Source of the DNA: a virus
Virus record (IMG/VR): IMGVR_UViG_3300031525_000001
Coordinates: 122,276 to 186,275 of that record
Reading direction: 5' to 3' (one strand)
Length of the DNA: 64,000 bases
The notes below the pieces were generated by a model. The model saw only the letters and a list, made by a program, of their open reading frames with translations. It made no database searches and had not been told where the DNA came from. Below, piece after piece: positions 25,371-32,848 of this stretch (the stretch's first letter is position 1; each line of letters starts with the position of its first letter). The position numbers were made by a program, and so were the translations under genes.

Positions 25371-25696
25371 TGTACGGGGAGTTTATTGACGCCTGCAATC
25401 CGAATGACGAGATTGTCGGCAAATCCCTGAAGTACGCTGAGGATGTTCAGAAAGAAGTCATCCTTAAAGTTGCCCGCCAGATCGCGGCGGCGAACGATGA
25501 CGAGGAACAAGCGGGTCTTTTCTTCACGCGGGTCGTCCAAGCCTTTGTCCTGTTGGATCAAATGGCACCTCGGTTTATTGAGTTGGTGGACGAGTACCAC
25601 ATCGGCGAAGACATGCACAAGACGAACTGTCATCTGTGCAGGCTCCACACGGCGGCGGAAGAATACTTGGCCGAGCGAGAGAAGACCAATGTCTGA
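25337..25696 (+). CDS. hypothetical 119-aa helical protein
   Basis: ATG at 25337 with AAGGAG; overlaps the Ada-like gene by 34 bases. Acidic and helical throughout (DEIVGKSLKYAEDVQKEVIL), with a single CHLCRLH element near the end. No family recognised. Part of a tightly overlapped run of four small genes leading to the nuclease gene. Confidence 0.55.
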   Translation: MPNLDDNPPEIVYGEFIDACNPNDEIVGKSLKYAEDVQKEVILKVARQIAAANDDEEQAGLFFTRVVQAFVLLDQMAPRFIELVDEYHIGEDMHKTNCHLCRLHTAAEEYLAEREKTNV

Positions 25697-25865
25697 GATT
25701 GAAAGATTCCTAGCTCGCTTCCCCGACTACCAGACAACGCCTGCTCAGCTTGCCTTCGCTAAATATTTGGAACAGCAGGGGTTGAGGTTCCTTATTGACT
25801 TTGGTTTTGAGAATGCCGAGCGCATCACTTGGGAACTGATAGAGGTTGATGGGGTACTCCAATGA
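25689..25865 (+). CDS. hypothetical 58-aa protein
   Basis: ATG at 25689 overlaps the previous stop by eight bases and its own stop overlaps the next start (ATGA). Short helical protein (IERFLARFPDYQTTPAQLAFAKYLEQQG). Unknown function. Confidence 0.5.
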   Translation: MSEIERFLARFPDYQTTPAQLAFAKYLEQQGLRFLIDFGFENAERITWELIEVDGVLQ

Positions 25866-26068
25866 GATTGACACAAGCTCAGCAGAAAAAGATTCTCGAA
25901 ATCAGCGTGAGTGATTTGTATCGGCACGAACGCAAAGCCATCCGCAGGGTGTTCGAAGCCTGTGAGTCAGACCATTACAATGTGTTGGGCTATCGACATG
26001 TGCTCGAACGTGCGACCAAGATTCTCACTCGGGCCGTCGCCGCTATTGAAGCAATGGAAAAAGAATGA
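25862..26068 (+). CDS. hypothetical 68-aa protein
   Basis: Starts and ends in ATGA overlaps, so it is translated with its neighbours. Basic, helical (RLTQAQQKKILEISVSDLY). Unknown function. Confidence 0.5.
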   Translation: MRLTQAQQKKILEISVSDLYRHERKAIRRVFEACESDHYNVLGYRHVLERATKILTRAVAAIEAMEKE

Positions 26069-26841
26069 GCCTTTTCGACGACCAGAATAAGACAGAGATC
26101 ACGAAACAGATCACCGCCGCGTCCTGTTTCTGGCTCGACGAACGCGGAGTTAAGCCCGTCGAAACGGAAGTCGGCGTAGCGGATGGGTGGATCGCTGACA
26201 TCGCGGGAGTTTTGTGCCCTACTGAAACCGAACTGCAAACCCTGAAGCTGATTCGCCGAAAGCCCAAATGGAAGAAACCGCAGGAAGAGAAAGACGCTTG
26301 GCAGGTAGAAGCAAACATCCTAAACCGAATGATGACCGTGATCGTCGAGGTCAAGACTTCACGCGGCGATTTTCGCGGCGACAAGAAGTGGGAGTGGGAA
26401 CCACCAGCAGACCTATGCTGGCTCGCGGCTCCCGCTGGATTGATCGCGGAGACGGAGAGGCCGAAGGGTTGGGGAATTCTTGAGTATAGCCCCACACGGG
26501 ACTGCATGATTAGCCGCCGTGTCCCCGAGGTCAGGACGACCACAGCAGAGAGGCAACGGAATTTGGTTCATGCCGTAGCCTGCCGCCGTGACAATCAGAC
26601 TCGCTATGAGCACCTTCGTCGGCTACAAAAGGAATATCGCGAGGACGACAAGCAGCGCACGTCGCTGACCCGCGTGCAGGATGCCATGCGTGCCGCCCTG
26701 AGCATCGCACGTGGGGAGCATGGATCGGTCGAGGGAGCCCTTGAGTATCACCGCATCAAGCTGAAGGGCGTCTATCAACTGGAAATGCTAGGGCTTACAG
26801 CCCTCTGGGGCGTAGCAAAGAAAGAAACCAATGGCGCGTAA
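26065..26841 (+). CDS. PD-(D/E)XK nuclease-like protein (MmcB-like)
   Basis: 258 aa. The catalytic layout is visible: GVADGWIADIAGV (acidic ligand), then VIVEVKTSRGDFRGDKKW (E-x-K) and a following beta strand with PADLCWLAAPAGLIAETERP-KGWGIL. Known relatives are MmcB-type and phage restriction-like nucleases. The C-terminal 35 residues (GSVEGALEYHRIKLKG...LTALWGV) are repeated, in diverged form, as the whole of the next small gene, suggesting a separable helical module. Likely acts on DNA repair or host DNA. Confidence 0.7.
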   Translation: MSLFDDQNKTEITKQITAASCFWLDERGVKPVETEVGVADGWIADIAGVLCPTETELQTLKLIRRKPKWKKPQEEKDAWQVEANILNRMMTVIVEVKTSRGDFRGDKKWEWEPPADLCWLAAPAGLIAETERPKGWGILEYSPTRDCMISRRVPEVRTTTAERQRNLVHAVACRRDNQTRYEHLRRLQKEYREDDKQRTSLTRVQDAMRAALSIARGEHGSVEGALEYHRIKLKGVYQLEMLGLTALWGVAKKETNGA

Positions 26842-26977
26842 AGGACAGCACGGTTCGGTTCAGAACGCCCTCGAATATCACGGCATCGGGCATCCACACG
26901 TTGGGCATCTGCCAGAATACTACATAAAGACGTTGGAGACGCTGTGGGCGATTGTTCCCCCACCCACCATATCATGA
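26831..26977 (+). CDS. 48-aa paralogue of the nuclease C-terminal module
   Basis: ATG at 26831, overlapping the nuclease stop. GSVQNALEYHGIGHPHVGH...IKTLETLWAIV aligns with the nuclease tail GSVEGALEYHRIKLKG...LGLTALWGV. A tail duplication that became its own gene. It ends next to the convergent HNH gene. Confidence 0.5.
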   Translation: MARKGQHGSVQNALEYHGIGHPHVGHLPEYYIKTLETLWAIVPPPTIS

Positions 26978-27364
26978 CTAATACTGCGGATTGCTTGGCG
27001 AAGTATGTGTTTTAGCGCGGGTTTTTCTCATCTTCGCCGTTTTTGTTTTGTGGCAAGGGGTGCATAAAGTTCTCAAGTTCGATGGCTCCCACCAGCTTCC
27101 GCCGTCCACCAGTTCGACGATGTGGTCAACTTCTCGTCCTCGATTTCCGCACAGCACACACGTATAATGATCCCGCCGCCGGATAGTTCTTCTGATGTAG
27201 TTCCAATCAACCATAAGCTTGACATCTTTAAGGCATTTCGGGCCACACCACGCGGTTTTCTTACCCGTCAAGACCGTGCCGCATTTTCGACAAAGCGGAT
27301 GTCCGTCTTCGTTCTTCCTGCGGGGAAAATCGTCCCAAGACAATGCTCCTTTACGCCTAGACAT
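26978..27364 (-). CDS. HNH endonuclease
   Basis: 128 aa. Core: RRRDHYTCVLCGNRGREVDHIVELVDGGSWWEPSNLRTLCTPCHKTKTA, the classic Cys-x2-Cys, Asp-His, Asn, Cys-x2-Cys HNH pattern. An N-terminal CRKC...WCGPKC zinc element precedes it. Its start overlaps the end of the next minus-strand HNH gene. Most likely a homing or packaging-type HNH nuclease. Confidence 0.88.
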   Translation of the reverse strand: MSRRKGALSWDDFPRRKNEDGHPLCRKCGTVLTGKKTAWCGPKCLKDVKLMVDWNYIRRTIRRRDHYTCVLCGNRGREVDHIVELVDGGSWWEPSNLRTLCTPCHKTKTAKMRKTRAKTHTSPSNPQY

Positions 27365-28115
27365 GGAACACCTGCCGCTGTTCTTTTACACACTCAATGA
27401 ATACGGGCAAGGCTTCATCACGCATTCTCCTGATGAAAGGAAGCAAGGCACCCCTCGCCCGATTACATGGATTGCAGGAGACTACGAGGTTCTCAAAACG
27501 ATTGTCGTCCTTAATTTCGTTCAAATGGTCGATGACTATTTCGTCCCAGTCTTGTAACTGTTGAGCACACCAGAAACAGGGATGCGGTCCGACCCCTATT
27601 CTATCGAAAACAACCTTGCGATGTTCATAAAGGCGTCCATTAGACGAGATCAACGGGTGTTCGGCGATTATGACGATGTAACCTTCTTTGTTTTTCCTTC
27701 GCAGCTTTGCTCCTTTTCGGGCAACGCTGCCTGTTCGCCGAAGTCGGCCATAACAGGCTTCACACAACCCCAAACCTACACGGGTTGCCAGTCCGACGCA
27801 CTTCGGTGTGCTGCAAGGTGGATAGTGCCTCGGTCGTTCCCTCTGCAACCGCACCGTATTTGCGGTATAGCAGGTTTTAGAGCAAAATTTTCGATCTCTG
27901 CCTTGCGCGATTTCGTAGGAAAATTCGAGATTACAGACTGGGCAAGTTCGGGTTCTGACGCGACCTCTTTTTGCCTGTTTTCGTTCCTGAGCGCGTTGTT
28001 CTTTGTGTTTAGCTCTGCACTCGGGGGAGCAGTGGAACCTTCGCCCGCCAGTTGGGGCGGTATACGAAAATCCGATGTTACAGGTGATGCACGTTCTTGA
28101 CTGGATTTTTGCCAC
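27357..28115 (-). CDS. HNH endonuclease with tandem zinc ribbons
   Basis: Chosen start is the GTG at 28115 (252 aa) because a minus-strand TATTAT lies five bases upstream; an in-frame start at 28181 lies upstream of that promoter. Two CxxC-FSY-type zinc ribbons (CITCNIGFSY, CPVCNLEFSY) and another Cys cluster precede the nuclease core EIVIDHLNEIKDDNRFENLVVSCNPCNRARG. The zinc fingers probably recognise DNA. Overlaps the preceding HNH gene, so the two sit as a pair on the strand opposite to the surrounding genes. Confidence 0.82.
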   Translation of the reverse strand: MAKIQSRTCITCNIGFSYTAPTGGRRFHCSPECRAKHKEQRAQERKQAKRGRVRTRTCPVCNLEFSYEIAQGRDRKFCSKTCYTANTVRLQRERPRHYPPCSTPKCVGLATRVGLGLCEACYGRLRRTGSVARKGAKLRRKNKEGYIVIIAEHPLISSNGRLYEHRKVVFDRIGVGPHPCFWCAQQLQDWDEIVIDHLNEIKDDNRFENLVVSCNPCNRARGALLPFIRRMRDEALPVFIECVKEQRQVFHV

Positions 28116-28120
28116 TCTAT

Positions 28121-28126
28121 ATAATA
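28121..28126 (-). promoter_or_regulatory. minus-strand -10 TATTAT, leaderless HNH promoter
   Basis: Reads TATTATATAG on the minus strand, five bases before the GTG start at 28115. Confidence 0.5.
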
Positions 28127-28253
28127 CGGACGGTAGTCTTCTTTTTATCGTGACGAATAGTTTTATTTTTGTGGCACGCAAGGCACGGGCTGAACGTAAG
28201 AAATTAGCAGAAAAATCCGCATAAATGCGGTATTAGGGAGTAAGGAGATCATC

Positions 28254-28607
28254 ATGGGCGCAAAGTTTTCGGCAATCAAGCAGGGTGAGTTTTTCTACAT
28301 CGACGGCGAAACGTTTAAGAAGACCACGGACATCAGCTATGAAGACACGGCAGGGTTCGAAATCTACCTTGACCCGATTCGCGAAGCCAAGATGACCACC
28401 GTCAATCCCGCAGCGGCAGCAGCGGTTAAACAGGGTAAGGGGCCGCTCATCGACTCACAAGCCTACATCACCGATCCAGCGACCCGCGTGCAGACCAAGA
28501 ACCCGAACTTCGGCAAGAAGATCAAGAAGACGAAGACTCAGGCAGCGGGAGCCGCGCTCACTCAGCCACAACCACCGAAGAAGATTGCCACTCCCAAGAA
28601 GAAGTGA
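28254..28607 (+). CDS. hypothetical 117-aa protein
   Basis: ATG at 28254 with TAAGGAG. The first part (FSAIKQGEFFYIDGETFKKTTDISYED) resembles small phage proteins with an 'F-x-Y-I-D-G-E-x-F-x-K' beta unit. C-terminus is Lys/Gln/Pro-rich. A hairpin CCGCA-TAAA-TGCGG (about 28218-28231) lies in the leader. Unknown function. Confidence 0.55.
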   Translation: MGAKFSAIKQGEFFYIDGETFKKTTDISYEDTAGFEIYLDPIREAKMTTVNPAAAAAVKQGKGPLIDSQAYITDPATRVQTKNPNFGKKIKKTKTQAAGAALTQPQPPKKIATPKKK

Positions 28608-28622
28608 TAAAGTAGGAACTGC

Positions 28623-28877
28623 ATGTGTGAAATTTGCAATCAGATTCCCTGCAAAATGTACGAGGCGTACCAGTCCAAGCCGCCCCGCGAATTTCACTGG
28701 CGTCGGGATTTTTGGTTCCCCATTTACTACTTTTTCTGGCACAACACGTGGTGGTTCCGCCGCATATACTGCAAGCACAACGGCGTCCACTTCTCAGATT
28801 CCAACAAGGGGCCGCACACGATGTGCGCTACCTGTTACAGCAAAGACGTGCCCCAGTGCTGCGGGCAGAGGGCTTAA
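28623..28877 (+). CDS. 84-aa Cys/Trp-rich protein
   Basis: ATG at 28623. CEICNQIPC at the start and CATCYSKDVPQCC at the end frame a Trp/Tyr/Phe-rich middle (WFPIYYFFWHNTWWF). Likely a zinc-binding fold. Stop overlaps next start (TAATG). Confidence 0.5.
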   Translation: MCEICNQIPCKMYEAYQSKPPREFHWRRDFWFPIYYFFWHNTWWFRRIYCKHNGVHFSDSNKGPHTMCATCYSKDVPQCCGQRA

Positions 28878-29251
28878 TGAGCGTATATCCTCCATACGGT
28901 AGCGGCTTTGGCAAAACGGGCACTACGCTTCCAAGTGGGGAGGTTGTGGTCACGTCTGAAGGTCTTTACGCCAGCACGTGGCTCTCAGTCAGTCGGCATT
29001 CATCGTATTGCACCTGTTCATTCTGTGAGCCGTGGTCGATGAAGACGTACAAGAAACTTCCCAAACCCGGGAGGTTCGGAATCGACGTTCCCGCATCGCA
29101 CAATCCGTACCGCTGGACGCACATTCATCTGCGGTGTGGCAAGTGGATTTACTTCGTAACGTCGCAAATTCAGTTTTTCCCCAGCGTTTGGCCGTTCTTT
29201 CACGCCGAACAATGGGAAGAGAAGACCTGTGAAGTTCAAAGGAGCAACTAA
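28877..29251 (+). CDS. hypothetical 124-aa protein
   Basis: ATG at 28877 in the TAATG overlap. Gly/Tyr-rich start (VYPPYGSGFGKTGTTLPSG), CTCSFC pair, then WTHIHLRCGKWIYFV. Ends in overlap with the next start. No family recognised. Confidence 0.5.
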   Translation: MSVYPPYGSGFGKTGTTLPSGEVVVTSEGLYASTWLSVSRHSSYCTCSFCEPWSMKTYKKLPKPGRFGIDVPASHNPYRWTHIHLRCGKWIYFVTSQIQFFPSVWPFFHAEQWEEKTCEVQRSN

Positions 29252-29952
29252 TGGGACGCAACAGCAAACGAAACAAAGCCATCACGAAGATGTACCTCCC
29301 CCGCCTCAAGAAATATTGCGAGGAGCTTGAAGCTCAACTCGAAGCTCTGAAGACAGACCCCAACACAACGCTGGGACAGGTCATCAATCAGGCTCGCGAA
29401 CTTTACACCCAGAACAGCCGTTTGTCGGTGCTCACCGCCGCGTTGCTCGAAGCGCAGGGCAACAAGGTCACGGTCAGCAAAGCTGCGATGGACAAGTTCG
29501 AGAATCACCGCGTCCTCATCAAGTGGGAACTCCCCGAAGGCGTGGAGAAGGCCGAAGACGCCAAGGAATTCGTGTTCATGTACGAGGCAGTCCCGAACCA
29601 GCCTCAGGGTCAACCGATTCAGGTTGGGCCGATGACTCACGCTTCCGTGCCGATCACCCAAGCAGGCATCGAAGGAACCGCTCCCCTCACGGTTGAAGCC
29701 GAGTGCACGTGTCCTGATTACCCCAACACGATGAGTAAAACCTGCCCCGACCACGGCTTGGATGGTGACCCATCGGTAGCTGATCCCGAGTCTGACGGAA
29801 GCAACGAGAACGAGGCCGTTTCGACCGCAGCGGACGCTGGTTGCCCGTATTGCGACGATCCGACCGAGCACAAACACAGCATCGAGGATATCGAAGAGTT
29901 GCAAGCCGATCCACTTCCTGAGTGCGATGTGCATACTCGGACCAAAGCATAA
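29251..29952 (+). CDS. hypothetical 233-aa coiled-coil/acidic protein
   Basis: Coupled start. A long helix in residues 1-70 (YCEELEAQLEAL) suggests coiled coil, then a globular middle and an acidic tail with CTCPDYP...CPDH and CPYCDDPTEH pairs. A terminator follows 26 bases downstream. Unknown function. Confidence 0.55.
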   Translation: MGRNSKRNKAITKMYLPRLKKYCEELEAQLEALKTDPNTTLGQVINQARELYTQNSRLSVLTAALLEAQGNKVTVSKAAMDKFENHRVLIKWELPEGVEKAEDAKEFVFMYEAVPNQPQGQPIQVGPMTHASVPITQAGIEGTAPLTVEAECTCPDYPNTMSKTCPDHGLDGDPSVADPESDGSNENEAVSTAADAGCPYCDDPTEHKHSIEDIEELQADPLPECDVHTRTKA

Positions 29953-29977
29953 GTAAAGAAGTGAAAATGTCTAAGGT

Positions 29978-30003
29978 GGGGCTCTGCGGAGCCCCATTTT
30001 TAT
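29978..30003 (+). terminator. intrinsic terminator
   Basis: GGGGCTC-TGCG-GAGCCCC followed by ATTTTTATT closes the small-gene operon. Confidence 0.9.
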
Positions 30004-30072
30004 TGGAAAATCCCACACTCCCACCAGTCGTCAAATCTTTCTCTTCTTCTCATCCCTGAAGTAGGGGGCTCT

Positions 30073-30840
30073 GTGAATCTCAAACAGTTCTTCAAGGCTG
30101 AACCAGTTAAAGCCTACTGGTGGAAGGAAGTACCGAACTTCGGCGATGCGTTAGCGCCATATTTACTTGAGCACTTTGCCGACATCAAGGTGGAATGGGA
30201 TACGATTTCGCACTCACAGATCGCATCCATTGGATCGGTTTTAGAGCACATCCCGCCGCTATGGGATGGCTACATCCTTGGCTCGGGCAAATTGCATGAG
30301 GACTCTCGCCTCCAGATCATGCAGATGGGGAAAATCTCGTCGAAAATTCTGGCGTTGCGTGGTCCGTTGTCGGCACGGGGCATCGGGGGGAGTTACGCTC
30401 TGGGCGACCCCGGGATACTAGCGGACGAGTTGGTTGGTGTTCAGCCGAAGCAGTGGGACTTAGGCATCCTTCCGCATTTCATGGATGGGGAGCTTGTAGC
30501 TCGGTTTGCAAAATTGATGCCTGCGGGCACAATTATCAAGGCTATCAACCCCAGCGATGATCCGCTGGAAGTTGTGCGGCAGATCGGCGGATGCCATAGA
30601 ATCGTAACCTCGTCCTTGCACGGCATGATCGTGGCTGACGGCTTTGGGATACCACGTCGCGTGGAGATGTGCTCCGCTTTGAAAAAAGACGGTGGAGACT
30701 TCAAGTTCCGCGATTACAGCGCATCTATCCAGATGAAATGGGAAGCGGGCAAGATGACGGAAGTTTCGCGGTTCCGCGTGGAGGATGTAAAGTTTGCAGT
30801 ATACGACGCCTATCGTGCACTGGGAAAGGCACTAAAATGA
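30073..30840 (+). CDS. polysaccharide pyruvyltransferase-family protein
   Basis: 255 aa, GTG at 30073 with AGGGGG upstream. Motifs of the CsaB/pyruvyltransferase fold are present: the N-terminal NFGDALAPYLLEHF and the C-terminal TSSLHGMIVADGFGIP, plus LRGPLSARGI in the middle. Family members add pyruvate ketals to surface glycans. It overlaps the following glycosyltransferase (ATGA). The pair probably modifies a host or virion glycan, for instance to alter the receptor or block superinfection; this role is inferred. Confidence 0.8.
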   Translation: MNLKQFFKAEPVKAYWWKEVPNFGDALAPYLLEHFADIKVEWDTISHSQIASIGSVLEHIPPLWDGYILGSGKLHEDSRLQIMQMGKISSKILALRGPLSARGIGGSYALGDPGILADELVGVQPKQWDLGILPHFMDGELVARFAKLMPAGTIIKAINPSDDPLEVVRQIGGCHRIVTSSLHGMIVADGFGIPRRVEMCSALKKDGGDFKFRDYSASIQMKWEAGKMTEVSRFRVEDVKFAVYDAYRALGKALK

Positions 30841-31745
30841 CTGGGGTAGTGGGTTTGGTAAAGAGGATTGTTATGACTATCGTGAGTTGGGTCGTTTCTC
30901 GGCTGTCCCGTAAGGGGCGGGGGATCAGCATCCTAATTCCGTTCCGTTGCACCGATCCAACGCATCCACGGGTAAAGAACGCGGAATGGCTCAAGCGGTA
31001 TTGGAAGGTCCAGTTGCCCGGGGCACAGATTGTCATGGGCGACGATCCGACCGATCAACTGTTCTCGAAGGCCGTTGCCGTCAACAATGCGGCAGCCAAA
31101 GCTACGGGTGATGTGTTTGTCATTATCGACGCTGACGGCTACATGTCGGCGGACTCGGTTCTTTACTGTGCGGAAGAGATTCGTACTGCTCGCAAGAAAA
31201 ACAAAAAGCTCTGGTTTGTTCCCTACCGTCAATTCTACCGTTTAACCGAGGAAGCCTCTCGCAACCTCCTGCAATCCAATCCTGCGAGCCCATTTCCGTT
31301 CTCCGAACCATTGGCGTCATCCTCCATTCTCGCCTGCGACACCGACCCGAAGGTGGGACATTGGTACGGAGCCATGGTTCAGATCATGCCCCGCGAAGCG
31401 TTTGAGGCTGTGGGTGGCTGGGACGGGCGGTTCCGTGGCTGGGGCGGGGAAGATCATGCCGCGATGCGGGCTATGGACACACTGTACGGGCTGCACAAGA
31501 CGCTGCCGGGTCAAGTCCTGCACATTTGGCATCCGCAGATTGGACCGCAGGGCACCGCCGTATCCGTCCCTTGGAATGAACGTATGTGGGAAGGTCAAGA
31601 CCATCCGGGGATAAACGACCGCCTGTCGTACCTGTACTATGGGGCTTATGGTAGGTTCGATAGGATGCGAAAGCTGGTGGACGGTGGTCATGATGCGCCT
31701 GACGATAAATTGACCCCGATCACTCACCGATCTCAATCGACGTAA
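30837..31745 (+). CDS. GT-A glycosyltransferase (galactosyltransferase-like)
   Basis: 302 aa, coupled start at 30837. GT-A features: ISILIPFRC start, DVFVIIDADGYM with the D-x-D-type metal site, and the C-terminal FEAVGGWDGRFRGWGGEDHAAMRA...VLHIWHP, typical of the Glyco_transf_7C/family 2 acceptor-side motif. An N-terminal hydrophobic stretch (VKRIVMTIVSWVV) could tether it to membrane. Works with the pyruvyltransferase-like partner. Confidence 0.85.
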   Translation: MTGVVGLVKRIVMTIVSWVVSRLSRKGRGISILIPFRCTDPTHPRVKNAEWLKRYWKVQLPGAQIVMGDDPTDQLFSKAVAVNNAAAKATGDVFVIIDADGYMSADSVLYCAEEIRTARKKNKKLWFVPYRQFYRLTEEASRNLLQSNPASPFPFSEPLASSSILACDTDPKVGHWYGAMVQIMPREAFEAVGGWDGRFRGWGGEDHAAMRAMDTLYGLHKTLPGQVLHIWHPQIGPQGTAVSVPWNERMWEGQDHPGINDRLSYLYYGAYGRFDRMRKLVDGGHDAPDDKLTPITHRSQST

Positions 31746-31779
31746 TTTCAAACTCTTTAGCATACCTTGCTGCCGTAGC

Positions 31780-31892
31780 TTCTAATGGGCTGCCCCTTCA
31801 GGGTAGAACCGACTGGCACGGTAAGCCATCAAGCGAGATGCTGATTACCTCTCTTAGGCGGAAGTGGCCCTCGCTCCACTTCCGCTATTTTC
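31780..31892 (+). ncRNA. structured 3' region with strong terminator
   Basis: After the glycosyltransferase stop, TGCCGT pairs with ACGGTA across about 40 bases, enclosing the hairpin CTGCCC-CTTCA-GGGTAG. Then GCGGAAGTGG/CCACTTCCGC (31858-31885) followed by TATTTTCTT forms a terminator. No protein frame is convincing. Could be a trailer RNA or an independent small RNA. Confidence 0.45.
31858..31892 (+). terminator. intrinsic terminator
   Basis: Ten-bp perfect stem GCGGAAGTGG/CCACTTCCGC with an eight-base loop and TATTTTCTT. Confidence 0.88.
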
Positions 31893-31922
31893 TTGTTAAA
31901 ATAGTTGTTGCGAATTTCCCCG

Positions 31923-32173
31923 ACTTCAAGTATCTACTTTGTGAGCAGGGAAATCCGCTCCTGTTCGTGGTGTAGCCTTGATGGTGTGGGCGGACAGACG
32001 GAACAAAAGACCCAGTGATTCTCCAGTCACAGGTCAGCAATTGTGAGCAAAAGAAGCAGTTTTGTTCTTTAACCTCAGTACGTTAGCTGAATATGGGAAA
32101 CTAGGTTCTCGAACGGACAGCACGCGGTGAACTTACGCCGAGGTCGAGGGTTCGAATCCCTCCGAGGCTCCCA
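31923..32173 (+). ncRNA. gene-free structured RNA segment ending in a canonical tRNA 3' half with CCA
   Basis: It starts at a promoter-like motif (GACTTCAAGTATCTACTTTG, about 31922) and holds no credible gene. Its 3' end is textbook tRNA: variable loop AGGTC, T arm GAGGG-TTCGAAT-CCCTC (32146-32162), acceptor strand CGAGGCT, discriminator C, CCA at 32171-32173. No full 5' half lies at the normal distance: GTTCTCG at 32105-32111 pairs six of seven but leaves too short a D arm. AGCCTTG at 31974-31980 pairs perfectly (with one G-U) but is 200 bases away. A hairpin GACC..GTGA/TCAC..GGTC (32009-32035) lies between. Options: tmRNA-like or interrupted tRNA, decayed tRNA, or an integration scar. Confidence 0.45.
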
Positions 32174-32194
32174 AAATTCTCCTCTCTTTATTCC

Positions 32195-32216
32195 ACGACT
32201 TTCAGTATTATTATGT
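32195..32216 (+). promoter_or_regulatory. ACTTTC-type motif before GIY-YIG gene
   Basis: GACTTTCAGTATTATTATG ends next to the ATG at 32217; best match to the motif consensus. No ribosome site is visible, so the transcript may be leaderless or the element may act otherwise. Confidence 0.55.
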
Positions 32217-32783
32217 ATGATTTACGTAGCTTCTCACGCTGTCGATGGAAAAATTAAGCGATACATCGGACAGACAACTTGGCCTTTGGAAAGGCGACGT
32301 AACCGACATGAGTGTCTTGCCCTTCGCTGCGGTAGTAAGACGTATTTCCACAATGCCCTCAGGAAATATGGTCTAAATTCATTTGAATGGGACGCTCTAA
32401 CTCTCCCCATACAGGACAAGGAAGAACGAAACGCTCAGGAGAAGCTGTTTATCCAATTGTTTCGTTCTCATGATCCCGAATGCGGCTACAACCTCACCCT
32501 CGGAGGCGAGGGCGGAATTCCTACGACGATAACACGTAGAAAATTGAGTGAAGCTAGAAACCGCAGGGTTATAAGTGAGGCAACTCGTCAAAGAACGAGG
32601 CAGTCCATGATGGGTAAGAAGAATGCCCTCGGCGTCGTACAGTCGGAGGAAGCCCGTAGAAATACAAGCTTAGCCCTCAAGGGCAAGCCCAAATCGGAAT
32701 CGCATCGTCGCAACATTGGCATCGCTCGAAAGAAAAAGTTTGACATTTTCCCAACTTCCAGTATCATAAATATTGGCGATTAA
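32217..32783 (+). CDS. GIY-YIG homing endonuclease
   Basis: 188 aa from the ATG at 32217; the longer frame upstream runs through the tRNA-like element and is spurious. MIYVASHAVDGKIKRYIGQTTWPLERR (GIY/YIG and catalytic Arg), ALRKYGLNSFEW, the Glu in EKLFIQLFRS and GYNLTLGGEGG are all present. The basic tail resembles that of the enzyme at 395-1015. It is placed immediately after a tRNA-like segment, a frequent homing site. Confidence 0.9.
   Translation: MIYVASHAVDGKIKRYIGQTTWPLERRRNRHECLALRCGSKTYFHNALRKYGLNSFEWDALTLPIQDKEERNAQEKLFIQLFRSHDPECGYNLTLGGEGGIPTTITRRKLSEARNRRVISEATRQRTRQSMMGKKNALGVVQSEEARRNTSLALKGKPKSESHRRNIGIARKKKFDIFPTSSIINIGD
32751..32775 (+). promoter_or_regulatory. ACTTTC-type motif at the end of the GIY-YIG gene
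   Basis: AACTTCCAGTATCATAAATA within the last codons of the endonuclease gene, about 90 bp upstream of the 219-aa gene. Confidence 0.45.
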
Positions 32784-32808
32784 ATTTAACCACCCCGAGG
32801 AGAACATC

Positions 32809-32826
32809 ATGTCAAGGACGCTTTAG
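32809..32826 (+). CDS. possible leader peptide MSRTL
   Basis: ATG at 32809 with GAGGAG eight bases upstream, then five codons and TAG. It lies 23 bases before the 219-aa gene. AGGAG at its stop can pair with CTCCT in front of the next ATG, so translation of the leader could open or close the downstream site. Speculative. Confidence 0.3.
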   Translation: MSRTL

Positions 32827-32848
32827 GAGACCAAAGGAACTCCTCGAC

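Noticed and set aside
31923-32173. Full tmRNA
   Set aside because: I could not find an ALAA-type tag, the GGxxTCGAC-like 5' element or convincing pseudoknots; GCA-start frames nearby end in FVL. Left as an open possibility only.
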